A stretch of 64,000 nt of DNA from Umboniibacter marinipuniceus (lineage in GTDB: Bacteria > Pseudomonadota > Gammaproteobacteria > Pseudomonadales > DSM-25080), in NCBI RefSeq assembly GCF_003688415.1, contig NZ_REFJ01000002.1:455485-519484 (forward strand), read 5' to 3'. The notes beneath the pieces were generated by a model. That model had not been told where the DNA came from. It worked only from the letters and a program-made list of their open reading frames with translations, and ran no database searches. Each line of letters opens with the position of its first letter. Position 1 is the stretch's first letter. This document shows, in pieces, positions 9,625 to 18,306 of the stretch. A program made the position numbers and the translations under genes.

Positions 9625-10330
9625 GCCTGCATTCAGCGATATTAGCCTCGATGGGCTTTGGCGTAATAACCCCGCTCTTGTTCAGCTCCTTGGGCTCTGT
9701 CCATTACTGGCCGTAACGGGCTCAGTTGTAAACGCCCTTGGGCTTGGCCTAGCCACGCTCTTTGTACTGTGTGGGTCGAATATTGCGGTGAGTCTTTTCC
9801 GCCGTCAGGCTACCGAGGCCATTCGTCTGCCTGCATTCGTTATGATCATTGCGAGTTTCACTACCTGTATCCAGCTATTAATGCAGGCCTATACCTACGA
9901 ACTCTACGAGATCCTCGGCATCTTCATTCCGCTGATTGTAACCAACTGTGCGATCCTTGGCAGAGCAGACGCCTTCGCAAGTAAGCATGGTGTGGTAAGA
10001 AGTGCGGCCGATGGATTAGCGATGGGGCTGGGCTTTCTAGTTGTTTTGGTTGTGTTGGGTGGATTGAGAGAGCTCCTCGCCTACGGCACCCTCTTCCATA
10101 ATATGCACCTGCTTTTGGGTAGTGTAGCGGAAAACTCAACACTTCAAGTGTTCCCAGAAAGCTATCCTGGTTTTCTTCTGGCCGCCCTCCCCCCTGGCGC
10201 CTTTATTATCACCGGCTTACTTATCGCCACTAAGAATTTCATCGATATTCGACTAAATGCGCGGAGATTGGCAAATACATCTAGCGAAAAAGGCATTAAG
10301 CGCGTTCGTACTACTGGGGTGATCAACTAA
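9617..10330 (+). CDS. rsxE: Electron transport complex subunit RsxE (RnfE)
   Basis: Membrane subunit homologous to RsxA and forming the membrane core with it. The 237 residues show about six spans and the paired signatures [20 protein letters not shown] and [15 protein letters not shown]. It overlaps rsxG by 8 bases, with AAGGAG 10 bases upstream. The last residues ([10 protein letters not shown]) are encoded by the first copy of a 42-bp tandem repeat that continues past the stop codon, so the C-terminal tail appears repeat-derived. nth, which often follows rsxE, is not present. Confidence 0.96.
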   Translation: MSKPAFSDISLDGLWRNNPALVQLLGLCPLLAVTGSVVNALGLGLATLFVLCGSNIAVSLFRRQATEAIRLPAFVMIIASFTTCIQLLMQAYTYELYEILGIFIPLIVTNCAILGRADAFASKHGVVRSAADGLAMGLGFLVVLVVLGGLRELLAYGTLFHNMHLLLGSVAENSTLQVFPESYPGFLLAALPPGAFIITGLLIATKNFIDIRLNARRLANTSSEKGIKRVRTTGVIN

Positions 10331-10570
10331 ACGGGCAGTAAGCGCGTTCGTACTACTGGGGTGATCAACTAAACGGGCAGTAAGCGCGTTCGTGCTACTG
10401 CGCTAATCAGTTAATGAAGGCTGTAAGCGCCTTCCTACTGCCGGGCTCATCAGTTAATTAGGCTGTAAGCGCCTTCCTACTGCCGAGCTCATCAGTTAAT
10501 TAGGCTGTAAGCGCGTTCCTACTGCCGGGCTCATCAGTTGATTAGGCTGTAAGCGCCTTCTCACTATTGG
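10297..10570. repeat. 42-bp tandem repeat array, about 6.5 copies
   Basis: Units begin TAAGCGC at 10297, 10339, 10381, 10424, 10466, 10508 and 10550; spacing is 42 bp, with one step of 43. Copies 1 and 2 are identical over 42 bases. Copy 3 is intermediate, copies 4-6 form a second near-identical type (CTTCCTACTGCC core), and copy 7 is truncated after about 20 bases. Copy 1 lies inside rsxE and supplies its last codons and stop; because 42 is a multiple of three, copy 2 would read identically in frame. With the terminator that follows, this fills the 327-base stretch 10331-10657. Confidence 0.95.
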
Positions 10571-10580
10571 CATCAACAAC

Positions 10581-10609
10581 AAAAAGCCCAGTAAAAACTG
10601 GGCTTTTTT
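10581..10609 (+). terminator. Two-way intrinsic terminator after rsxE
   Basis: A 12-bp stem (AAAAAGCCCAGT / ACTGGGCTTTTT) with an AAAA loop and T-runs on both strands. It should end the rsx operon on the plus strand and the Yip1-family gene on the minus strand. Confidence 0.9.
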
Positions 10610-10657
10610 AGTGATCATTAACCTAAGACTCGCTACGGTTTTGAGCTCAGCTTGCGA

Positions 10658-11272
10658 CTAACGAATACTCAAACGCTGAAAGTCTGGCATCGCGAACATA
10701 TCCCAGAGGATAACCGTTGCACCCATCGTAGCGACTACGGCAACTAAGCCGACAGCAACGATTGCCGTTGCATACATGAAACCACGATCCTCATCGATAC
10801 GGAGTACCCGAGGAATACCTAAGTAAAGCAAATAGACTGTGTGCGCCGCAGCGAACGTAGCCGCTAGCAGTGCGATCCAAATGACCGGGTAGATGGCAAC
10901 AACGCCGAGAATGAACAAAGGCGTTGCCGAAAATGCGGCGATCATTACGCCCTTTGAGATGATAGTCGTAGCGCCGTAGGTCTTCGACATCCAGTGAATC
11001 ATGTAGCCAACGCCCACCACTGCTGCGACCAATGCGGCATAGTAAAGAACGCCAATCTGGAGCGCACTGTCTACGGTCATTAAGAAGAGATCACCACCGC
11101 GAGTAATTTGCCAACCGGTTTGTGTTACACCGTAAACAAAGGCAATGGGTGGAAGCATAGCGAGTAAGATGGCATAGGGAAGACAGCGCTTTAGAGCACC
11201 CTCATCCAAGTTAGCAATCTTATTCCAAGTAGATTCTGGGTTGGTATAAAAACCCCAAATATAAGCAAACAT
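10658..11272 (-). CDS. Yip1-family membrane protein
   Basis: A 204-residue protein with about five membrane spans and the Yip1-family start pattern (FTNPESTWNKI-like; here FYTNPESTWNKIANLDEG) followed by LPYAILLAMLPPIAFVYG. Bacterial members are uncharacterised inner-membrane proteins. It is transcribed alone, convergent with rsxE and sharing its terminator, with 132 bases of AT-rich upstream DNA. No catalytic motif is seen; function unknown. Confidence 0.75.
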   Translation of the reverse strand: MFAYIWGFYTNPESTWNKIANLDEGALKRCLPYAILLAMLPPIAFVYGVTQTGWQITRGGDLFLMTVDSALQIGVLYYAALVAAVVGVGYMIHWMSKTYGATTIISKGVMIAAFSATPLFILGVVAIYPVIWIALLAATFAAAHTVYLLYLGIPRVLRIDEDRGFMYATAIVAVGLVAVVATMGATVILWDMFAMPDFQRLSIR

Positions 11273-11404
11273 AAAACACCTCGACTTCTTATTTTTATAT
11301 AGGTATTGCTGATGTGCATACCCAATATAAATCTAAGAAATCAAGGATACAACCTTTTTTTGGTTGATTTTCCAACGATGTGATTATATTTCAATCAAAA
11401 TTAA

Positions 11405-12100
11405 CTAGTGGTGATGATGTTGATGACTTTTGTCAACGGTATCGACCGTTAATTTTGCTAACTGCTGAAAAGCATTAAAGGTGCCGAAGAGTATTAGAAT
11501 CACCGCTAGAAGACGGCGCACATGAGGAGTTTTAAACCAATTCCCTACACTGCCTAGCAACCCCACACCCAGCATCGCCGGCAACGTTCCGAGGCCGAAT
11601 GCAAGCATGGTTAACGATCCGGAAATGGGCGATGCGCTAGCTGTAGACCAAGCCAATGCTGTGTAAACCATGCCGCAGGGTAATAGCCCCCACAGCGCTC
11701 CAGCCATTAGACTAGTGCCATGGTTTCGTATGGGCAAAACCTTTCGCGCTAATGGACGAAGTGGCTGCCAAATTACCTTAGCTCCCAACTTTTCTAGCCA
11801 ACCTAGCACCTGCTTAAACCCTAAAAGGTAAACGCCCATCGCAATGAGTAACACGGCGGCAAGCAAACGTAGTGCTAGGCCCGCCTCGGCACTGAAGGCT
11901 ATCAATTCACCTAAGTAGCCCACAATCAGACCCAATAGTGCATAGCAACTCAATCTACCGAAGTTGTAGCTTAAGGCTAACCAACGATTGGCTCGCTCAT
12001 GGCCAGCTGTAACCGCCATGGCTATCCCGCCGCACATAGATAGACAGTGCGTAGACCCCGCTAAACCAAATAACAACGCAGCAAGCATCGCTTCATTCAT
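11405..12100 (-). CDS. TauE/SafE-like (DsbD/CcoS-neighbour) membrane protein with His tail
   Basis: About 231 residues, hydrophobic with about six spans. It starts MNEAMLAALLFGLAGSTHCLSMCGGIAMA, and the CxxxC in THCLSMCGG is typical of the sulfite-exporter-like family found after ccoS. Halfway, ALWGLLPCGMVYTAL repeats the pattern with another Cys. The protein ends SHQHHHH, a natural metal-binding-type tail. ATG 12100 overlaps the ccoS stop by 8 bases, so the in-frame start at 12157 is rejected. Position at the end of ccoGHIS and the Cys/His features suggest a part in copper handling for the oxidase (inference). Confidence 0.8.
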   Translation of the reverse strand: MNEAMLAALLFGLAGSTHCLSMCGGIAMAVTAGHERANRWLALSYNFGRLSCYALLGLIVGYLGELIAFSAEAGLALRLLAAVLLIAMGVYLLGFKQVLGWLEKLGAKVIWQPLRPLARKVLPIRNHGTSLMAGALWGLLPCGMVYTALAWSTASASPISGSLTMLAFGLGTLPAMLGVGLLGSVGNWFKTPHVRRLLAVILILFGTFNAFQQLAKLTVDTVDKSHQHHHH

Positions 12101-12257
12101 CGCGTTTAGCTTCCTCAATGTCATCGTCAAACAATATTCTACCGCCTTCACGTTCAAGATCGTCGAACTGTCCCGAACGTACCGCCCAGAACAATAAGGC
12201 TATGATCAGTGCGAAGATCACTAGCGCGATGGGGATTAACAGGTATAAGCTTTCCAT
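12093..12257 (-). CDS. ccoS: cbb3-type cytochrome oxidase assembly protein CcoS
   Basis: A 54-residue protein found by translating the gap after ccoI. It begins MESLYLLIPIALVIFALIIA, a single membrane span, continues LLFWAVRSGQFDDLE and ends with an acidic tail. The WAVRSGQFDDLE stretch is the CcoS hallmark. CcoS is needed for cofactor insertion into cbb3 oxidase. Its ATG directly follows the ccoI stop codon, and it overlaps the next gene by 8 bases, so all three are translationally linked. Confidence 0.95.
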   Translation of the reverse strand: MESLYLLIPIALVIFALIIALLFWAVRSGQFDDLEREGGRILFDDDIEEAKRDE

Positions 12258-14618
12258 TTATCTACTCAACTTCAACGCATTCAAAACGACGATTAAGCTC
12301 GACAAGCTCATTCCAACTGCTGCCGCCCAAGGGGGGACAAATCCCATCACCGCCAGCGGTAACGCGACTAAATTGTAGAGCAACGCCCAACCAAGATTTT
12401 GTTTGATGGTGATATTCAAGCGGCGTGCGTTTCGCAGCAAGCCCGCTAAGCCAAAACCTTTCGAGGCATTGAGCACAACGTCCGCGTGGCAACGCGCTAG
12501 CGCTGCGCCAGAACTCATCGCCACCGACACATCGGCTCCGCCAATGACTGGAACATCATTCAATCCATCCCCTACCATTAATACTCGCCTTCCTTCGCCT
12601 CGATACTGCTGCAAAAGGCGATACTTGTCTTCCGGCTTCTGCGCTGAGAAAAACGTATCAATGCCTGCCGCCTTTGCAACGCTAGCGACTGTATCTTGGT
12701 GATCACCTGATACCAACAACACCTCGATGCCTTGCGCCTTTAATTTAGAAATATCATTGAAGATGCCATCGCGCAAGGTATCGGTAATGGTAAATTTAGC
12801 GACTAGGCTGTGATTACAGCTAAGTGCCACCACTGGCTCCGAAGTCGCCGCTGGATCACAAAAACTGGGCTTGCCGATGCGCCATTCTTGACCGTCAACT
12901 TGAGCCCTTACACCCTCGCCGATAATCACTTCCAAGTTGTCGGGGCTTATGTTGGTAGGACGAGTGTTGAAGGCCGAGGCAATAGGGTGAGAAGATTCGC
13001 GCTCAAGCGCAGCGGCAATATCTAACACCAAGTCCTGGGTGAACACCGACGAAAGAATCTCTGCTGACGCGACCCGCAACTCACCGGTGGTGAGGGTACC
13101 TGTTTTATCCAGAAATATCGTATCAACCCGATCTAGCGCTTGAAGCGAGCGCGCCTGAGTCACCAAAACCCCCTGCTTCTTGAAGCCAAGAATGGATGAG
13201 GTTATTGCTACGGGTGTCGCCAAACTTAAAGCACAGGGACAGGTAACCACTAATACCGACAGAGCAATCCAAAAAGCATCTTGAGGCGCGCTCACCGACC
13301 AGTACCAGTAGCTCGCGGCGGCTATGATCAACACGCTGGCAATAAAGCCGCCGGCGATACGGTCAACGAGTTGTGTAATGGGTGGTTTCTCGTTAGCGGC
13401 GGCGCCCAGAAGTTCATTGATCTTAGCTGCCTGAGACTGCTCTGTTGGCGTATCCATGCGATAGCTAAAGCTTTCACCCGTGTTAATCGTTCCCGCGAAG
13501 ACCCGGTCACCTGGGTGCTTTCTAACCGCTAGGTGTTCGCCGGTTAATAGTGACTCATCCATATGGGCTGAATCGGATGACAGTACACCGTCGGCTGGTG
13601 CCGTTTCGCCTTTGAGCACTTGAAGTAGATCACCTTCCCGAATCGCCATGGTGGGAACCCACTGGAAGCCACCGTCTACGAAGCGCAATGCCGAGCTCGG
13701 CAACCAAGCGGCTAAAGAAAAGAGGGTTTGTCGTTCGCGATGCTGCGCACGATGCTCTAAATATCGACCTGAAAGTAGAAAGAAGACGAACATCACCACC
13801 GAGTCGAAGTAAACTTCGCCTGAGTTAGTGAAAGTGGCCACAATACTGGCACCCCACGCTAAGCTAATGGCGATAGCAACGGGTACCTCCATCGTCAACG
13901 AACGACCCTTGAGCGCTCTGTATGCGCCGCTGAAGAATGGTTCAGCCGAATAGAAAACCACTGGAATTGAAATGGCTAGGCTAAACCATCGCATCAGCGA
14001 GCGATGTGAGTCATCAATTCCGCTCATTTCACCGGCGTAGAGTGCTACAGCAAACATCATTACCTGAAGAAAGGCTATACCAGCCAAGCCCACCTTGAAG
14101 AGTAATGATCGGAGTTCAACGGCAAAATGCTCCGCTGCGTTCTCCTCGTTCCAGGGACGCACACGATACCCCAAGGCACTGAGCGCTTGTAAAATAGTAC
14201 TTAGCTTTGAACGACTAGGATCCCAAGTAAAACGCAGGCGATGGCTAGCGGTGATAACCTGGGAATTGGCTGCGCCCTGCGTTTGTGACAGCCGCTTTTC
14301 AATTAGCCAGGCACAGGCCGAACACGTAATACCTTCAACCAGCAAGTCAACGCGAGTCGTCCCATCTTCTATTTGGCGACAAAAATCCTTCTGAAAGGCA
14401 GCGTCGTCGAAGATAGCCCAATCGAAACGATGTTCATCTGGGCGAATGGCCGGCTCGTCTCTATGTTTATAATAGGCGGCGAAGCCATCGTCAAGAATCA
14501 TCTCTGCCACCGCTTGGCAACCGGCACAGCAGACCGGTTGTGAGACGTTATCAAAGGTCACAAAAAGATCGGTGCCTGGCGGGACGGCTTCGTTACAGTG
14601 GAAGCAACTAGTTGCCAT
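12258..14618 (-). CDS. ccoI: Copper-translocating P-type ATPase CcoI/FixI
   Basis: Membrane P1B-type ATPase that supplies copper for cbb3 oxidase assembly. About 786 residues. It has N-terminal Cys-rich motifs (CFHC, CCAGC), a heavy-metal-associated domain with GITCSACAW, about eight spans with the CPC ion site in VTCPCALSLATP, the phosphorylation motif DKTGTLT and the hinge GDGLNDVPV. ATG 14618 (MATSCFHC) is preferred over an upstream TTG at 14627 and overlaps the ccoH end by 11 bases. Confidence 0.96.
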   Translation of the reverse strand: MATSCFHCNEAVPPGTDLFVTFDNVSQPVCCAGCQAVAEMILDDGFAAYYKHRDEPAIRPDEHRFDWAIFDDAAFQKDFCRQIEDGTTRVDLLVEGITCSACAWLIEKRLSQTQGAANSQVITASHRLRFTWDPSRSKLSTILQALSALGYRVRPWNEENAAEHFAVELRSLLFKVGLAGIAFLQVMMFAVALYAGEMSGIDDSHRSLMRWFSLAISIPVVFYSAEPFFSGAYRALKGRSLTMEVPVAIAISLAWGASIVATFTNSGEVYFDSVVMFVFFLLSGRYLEHRAQHRERQTLFSLAAWLPSSALRFVDGGFQWVPTMAIREGDLLQVLKGETAPADGVLSSDSAHMDESLLTGEHLAVRKHPGDRVFAGTINTGESFSYRMDTPTEQSQAAKINELLGAAANEKPPITQLVDRIAGGFIASVLIIAAASYWYWSVSAPQDAFWIALSVLVVTCPCALSLATPVAITSSILGFKKQGVLVTQARSLQALDRVDTIFLDKTGTLTTGELRVASAEILSSVFTQDLVLDIAAALERESSHPIASAFNTRPTNISPDNLEVIIGEGVRAQVDGQEWRIGKPSFCDPAATSEPVVALSCNHSLVAKFTITDTLRDGIFNDISKLKAQGIEVLLVSGDHQDTVASVAKAAGIDTFFSAQKPEDKYRLLQQYRGEGRRVLMVGDGLNDVPVIGGADVSVAMSSGAALARCHADVVLNASKGFGLAGLLRNARRLNITIKQNLGWALLYNLVALPLAVMGFVPPWAAAVGMSLSSLIVVLNALKLSR

Positions 14619-15141
14619 TGGCCTCAAGTCGCACGCTATTTCTTACGGAGAGGTCTAACTCACCAGTGAGCAGCCATGATGAACGCGCCAGCGGCTCAAT
14701 TTGAACATACCAACGGTGGATAAGATTCCCTTCACCTAATCCTTCAAAGCGGAGGCTATCGCCCACTCGCTGAACAATAAACTGTTGGTCCAAATCTTCC
14801 GAAACCGGGTGAATTAAACGTAAAATCAAGGTGTCAGCTTGCTCCGGATTCAGATTTAGATCAACCACTACTTCAACCACCTCATCCAGCTGATCGAAAG
14901 TGATGTTCGCCTCCAAACCTAGTGCCTGAGCCTCGTCAGCCTTGGCAATTCGTTCATTAATGGCCAAGCCTTCCTTATAATAATCACTGACTACAACGTC
15001 GTCAGCACCGCTAATGGAACGACCAACGAAGATGAGCGCGAAGACCACGTCAACCAAGAGGATCCCTAAAACAAAAAGCGCCCAAGGTTGTTTGAACCAG
15101 CGTGTGTCTTCATGTGTAGCATTCACATTTGAATCAGTCAT
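14608..15141 (-). CDS. ccoH: cbb3 oxidase assembly protein CcoH/FixH
   Basis: A 177-residue protein with one N-terminal span (about 18-40, WALFVLGILLVDVVFALIFVG) and a soluble periplasmic FixH domain. The sequence VVSDYYKEGLAIN just after the span is characteristic. FixH proteins stay associated with the oxidase and stabilise it (family knowledge). It overlaps ccoG by one base upstream and ccoI by 11 bases downstream. Confidence 0.93.
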   Translation of the reverse strand: MTDSNVNATHEDTRWFKQPWALFVLGILLVDVVFALIFVGRSISGADDVVVSDYYKEGLAINERIAKADEAQALGLEANITFDQLDEVVEVVVDLNLNPEQADTLILRLIHPVSEDLDQQFIVQRVGDSLRFEGLGEGNLIHRWYVQIEPLARSSWLLTGELDLSVRNSVRLEANGN

Positions 15142-16544
15142 TAGCGTACCTGTGGCGCCATAAAGCGCGTTTCAATGATCTTCACTAAGCTCGGATCTTC
15201 GATAGCTCTAACCTCTACTTCGATGTCGTAGCGAAGGCGATTGATGTCGGCAGGATCAACCGTAATTAAAATGATCCCTTCCTTAACGTCACCACCCTCA
15301 ACTTCTATTGATGTGTCTCCCGACAAGATAAATTGATCGTTATCCAATATACGTAATTCATAACGATGTGTATCACCAAGCATATTGACAATCTTGACTC
15401 GGTACGGGTTTTCGATCTGGCCAGCGTTATTGATACGATGCATCACATTTCGATCACGCTCGATATCGGCCTCCATCGGGACCCGTTGAACCAAAGTTGT
15501 CACGAGTGCACCTGCCATAAGTAGGATAAAGAACACGTAGCCAATCAAACGAGGCCGTAGAAATTTAGTCTTGCCACCCGCTATATTATTCTCGGTGGTA
15601 AAGCTAATGAGTCCGCGCTCATAGCCCATTTTGTCCATGATTGAATCACAGGCATCTACACATAACCCACAGTTGATACACTCGTATTGCAAGCCATCAC
15701 GAATATCGATATCTACCGGGCAAACCTGCACGCACCAAGTACAATCGATACAATCTCCAAGGCCTTGTTCCCGGTAATCCACCTTGGGTTTACGTGGACC
15801 GCGTTTCTCACCTCGCTGCTCGTTATAGGTCACAACAAGAGTGTTGGCATCATACATGACTGACTGAAAACGCGCGTAAGGGCACATGTACTTACAGACT
15901 TGCTCGCGGAGAAAGCCCGCATTTGCGTAGGTCGCAACCAAGAAGAACATCACCCAGAAAACTGCCGATGGCGCGGCATTAAAGGTGGCGAGATCAACCA
16001 CTAGCTCCCGAATTGGCGTGAAATAGCCAACGAAAGTTAAACCCGTTAAGAAGCCTACCAGAATCCAAGATCCGTGCTTAGCACCCTTACGAGCAACCTT
16101 TTCAACATTCCAAGGCATTTTGTCGAGCTTCATTCGCTTGCCACGATCACCTTCGGTTTTGTACTCAAGCCACATGAAAATCTGCGTCCAGACAGTCTGC
16201 GGACAGGTAAAACCACACCACACTCGACCAAATACATTAGTCACTGCAAACAGCGTGAACGCGGAGATGATTAGTAGGAAGGCTAGCAAAATACCGTCTT
16301 GAGGGTAAAAGGTAACCCAAAAGATATGAAATTTTCGTTCCGGCAGATCAAATAAAACAGACTGACGCTCCATTAAATTTAACCAAGGGGTAAGGAAATA
16401 GGCTAGCAATAACGGCCAAACGAACAACCGGCGTAACTTCAGAAACTTGCCGTTGGACAAGTGACGATTGTATACCTTGTCATGATCGCCTGCTAAATCG
16501 ACATAAAGCGTCTCCTCATTCTTGGCAGGTATGCGTTCGCCCAT
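15141..16544 (-). CDS. ccoG: cbb3 oxidase accessory iron-sulfur protein CcoG/FixG
   Basis: A 467-residue membrane protein with about five spans. It has a polyferredoxin region with CIDCTWCVQVCP and CINCGLCVDAC binding two 4Fe-4S clusters, additional Cys in GFTCPQT and CKYMCPYARFQ, and a C-terminal immunoglobulin-like domain (about 360-467). CcoG reduces Cu(II) in the copper supply route to cbb3 oxidase. It is the first gene of ccoGHIS, lying behind the terminator that closes ccoNOQP, with little room for its own promoter. Confidence 0.95.
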   Translation of the reverse strand: MGERIPAKNEETLYVDLAGDHDKVYNRHLSNGKFLKLRRLFVWPLLLAYFLTPWLNLMERQSVLFDLPERKFHIFWVTFYPQDGILLAFLLIISAFTLFAVTNVFGRVWCGFTCPQTVWTQIFMWLEYKTEGDRGKRMKLDKMPWNVEKVARKGAKHGSWILVGFLTGLTFVGYFTPIRELVVDLATFNAAPSAVFWVMFFLVATYANAGFLREQVCKYMCPYARFQSVMYDANTLVVTYNEQRGEKRGPRKPKVDYREQGLGDCIDCTWCVQVCPVDIDIRDGLQYECINCGLCVDACDSIMDKMGYERGLISFTTENNIAGGKTKFLRPRLIGYVFFILLMAGALVTTLVQRVPMEADIERDRNVMHRINNAGQIENPYRVKIVNMLGDTHRYELRILDNDQFILSGDTSIEVEGGDVKEGIILITVDPADINRLRYDIEVEVRAIEDPSLVKIIETRFMAPQVR

Positions 16545-16574
16545 TTTTCTTCACCTCTAAATGATTCACACAAT

Positions 16575-16600
16575 AAAAAGCGGCAGCCTAGGCCACCGCT
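16575..16600 (-). terminator. Intrinsic terminator after ccoP
   Basis: On the minus strand a 9-bp stem (AGCGGTGGC / GCTGCCGCT, two G-T pairs) with a CTAG loop is followed by TTTTT. It separates ccoNOQP from ccoGHIS, so expression of the maturation genes probably depends on readthrough or a short promoter in the remaining 30 bases. Confidence 0.8.
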
Positions 16601-16627
16601 CTTGAACTAAGCCGTAAGCGCCCTGAT

Positions 16628-17521
16628 CTAGTCTTTCGACAGGCCGTAAACGTAGCCGGCGAGCAAGTGGATCTGTTCTTCACTTAGGCTATGACCGAAC
16701 TTCGGCATGACGCCATTTCGACCACTACGAAGTGTATGCTTGATCATACCCTCTGAGCCACCGTACAACCAGATATCATCGGTCAAATTAGGAGCGCCTA
16801 ACATCTGATTGCCTTTAGCATCGGCATTATGACAAGCCGCACAGAACATACCAAACTTCTGTTCGCCTGCAGCCACTGCATCATCATTAGTTGCGCGTCC
16901 CGTAAAGGCGAGTAAGTATTGCGTCACCTCGTCAATACCCTCTTCACCCAATGCAGCGCTCCAACCCGGCATCGCTGCAACGCGGCCGTTATTTAGCGTT
17001 GCGACGATGTCTGCAGGCTCGCCACCGTATAACCAATCATTATCGGTAAGATTCGGGAAGCCAAAGTTACCTCTTGCGTCTGAACCATGACAAACTGAAC
17101 AGTTGTTGGCAAACAAACGACTACCGGTTTGTTGGGCGCGCTCGTTATCTACTAACTCTTCTACGCTGTACTGCATGTATTCAGCTAACACCGCACCGTA
17201 GCGTTCGTCAGCTGCTTGCTGGCGCTCTTCGAGCTGACCAACTTGCGTCCAACCAAAAACACCTTTGTAGTTACCCATTCCAGGGTAAACTATTAGGTAG
17301 GCAATACCGAAGACAAAGGTAGCTACGAACAAACCGAACCACCAGCGCGGCATTTCATTCTCAAGCTCATAAATGCCGTCAAATTCATGCCCAGTAGTTG
17401 GGTCATCAGGGTCCTGATTAATCCGCGGGGTCTTGCGATTAGCGAATAAAATCCAAGCTTGGATCACCAAGAAGACGCTAGTCAGAATAATGATCCACCA
17501 ACTCCAAAAACTATCCATCAT
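16628..17521 (-). CDS. ccoP: cbb3 cytochrome oxidase subunit III (di-haem cytochrome c) CcoP
   Basis: Membrane-anchored cytochrome c subunit that passes electrons to CcoO/CcoN. The 297 residues have two N-terminal spans (about 8-26 and 60-80) and two periplasmic cytochrome domains with CSVCH at 141-145 and CAACH at 227-231, each followed by a candidate Met ligand (AAMPGW, GVMPKF). The start is ATG 17521 or ATG 17518; both overlap the ccoQ stop. Confidence 0.96.
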   Translation of the reverse strand: MMDSFWSWWIIILTSVFLVIQAWILFANRKTPRINQDPDDPTTGHEFDGIYELENEMPRWWFGLFVATFVFGIAYLIVYPGMGNYKGVFGWTQVGQLEERQQAADERYGAVLAEYMQYSVEELVDNERAQQTGSRLFANNCSVCHGSDARGNFGFPNLTDNDWLYGGEPADIVATLNNGRVAAMPGWSAALGEEGIDEVTQYLLAFTGRATNDDAVAAGEQKFGMFCAACHNADAKGNQMLGAPNLTDDIWLYGGSEGMIKHTLRSGRNGVMPKFGHSLSEEQIHLLAGYVYGLSKD

Positions 17522-17682
17522 TTCTTCCCTTCTTCATTCTCTGGTAACTCGTCAGCGAACGGTAGGTTCGCTGCCTCGTCAAAGTCACGTTTGCGATTCT
17601 TGCTGAATGCCCATGCGAAGATGAGAATCATTGCAAGAAAAGCTAAAACAGTGCCGATTCCTTCTAAAGTTCCCGACGACAT
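17518..17682 (-). CDS. ccoQ: cbb3 oxidase small subunit CcoQ
   Basis: A 54-residue protein seen by translating the gap between ccoO and ccoP. It begins MSSGTLEGIGTVLAFLAMI, has one span to IFAWAF, then a basic turn SKNRKRDFDEAANLPFAD and an acidic end. The span followed by KRDFDEAANLPF is the CcoQ/FixQ pattern. CcoQ stabilises the oxidase. It overlaps ccoP by about 4 bases, and the start lies 3 bases after ccoO. Confidence 0.95.
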   Translation of the reverse strand: MSSGTLEGIGTVLAFLAMILIFAWAFSKNRKRDFDEAANLPFADELPENEEGKK

Positions 17683-17685
17683 GAT

Positions 17686-18294
17686 TTAGCGCCTCTCGGT
17701 AATTGAAAGACCAAGACCCTGCAGGTAAGCAACCAAAGCGTCAATCTCTGTCTTCCCAGCAACGTCTTCTTGCGCTGAAGCGATCTGCTCATCCGTGTAA
17801 GGGACTCCCAACGTACGCATTGCCGCCAACTTTTTAGGCGTCAACTCGCCGGTTAGCACGTTCTCAAACAACCACGGGAACGCCGGCATATTTGACTCTG
17901 GAACAACATCACGAGGATTGTACAAATGCGCGCGATGCCATTCATCTGAGTATTTTGCGCCCACTCGAGCTAAATCAGGGCCAGTACGTTTTGAACCCCA
18001 GAGGAACGGGAATTCATAAACGTGTTCGCCTGCAACGCTATAATGGCCGTATCGCTCGACTTCACCACGAAGTGGACGAATCATCTGAGAGTGACAGGTA
18101 TTACAGCCTTCGCGAATGTAGATGTCGCGGCCTTCAAGTTGAAGCGCAGTCCAAGGTTTCAAGCCTTCAACAGGTGTAGTTGTTTCTTCTTGGAAGAACA
18201 ATGGCACAATTTGCACCAAGCCACCGAAGCTGATCATGACAGTAACAAGAACTACCATCAGCCCGATATTTTTTTCGATAACTGAATGATTCAT
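17686..18294 (-). CDS. ccoO: cbb3 cytochrome oxidase subunit II (mono-haem cytochrome c) CcoO
   Basis: Membrane-anchored monohaem cytochrome c subunit. The 202 residues have an N-terminal span (about 9-33), the haem motif CNTCH at 64-68 within [17 protein letters not shown], and conserved GPDLARVG and MPAFPWL segments, the latter with a candidate axial Met. It lies between ccoN (12-base gap) and ccoQ (3-base gap). Confidence 0.96.
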   Translation of the reverse strand: MNHSVIEKNIGLMVVLVTVMISFGGLVQIVPLFFQEETTTPVEGLKPWTALQLEGRDIYIREGCNTCHSQMIRPLRGEVERYGHYSVAGEHVYEFPFLWGSKRTGPDLARVGAKYSDEWHRAHLYNPRDVVPESNMPAFPWLFENVLTGELTPKKLAAMRTLGVPYTDEQIASAQEDVAGKTEIDALVAYLQGLGLSITERR

Positions 18295-18306
18295 TTCTCT
18301 TAATCC

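Noticed and set aside
10297..10570. CRISPR array
   Set aside because: The repeats are contiguous with no variable spacers and begin inside a coding gene.
16604..16620. Possible stray copy of the rsxE 42-bp repeat near ccoP (TAAGCCGTAAGCGCC)
   Set aside because: Only about 13 of 16 bases match one end of the unit; likely chance.
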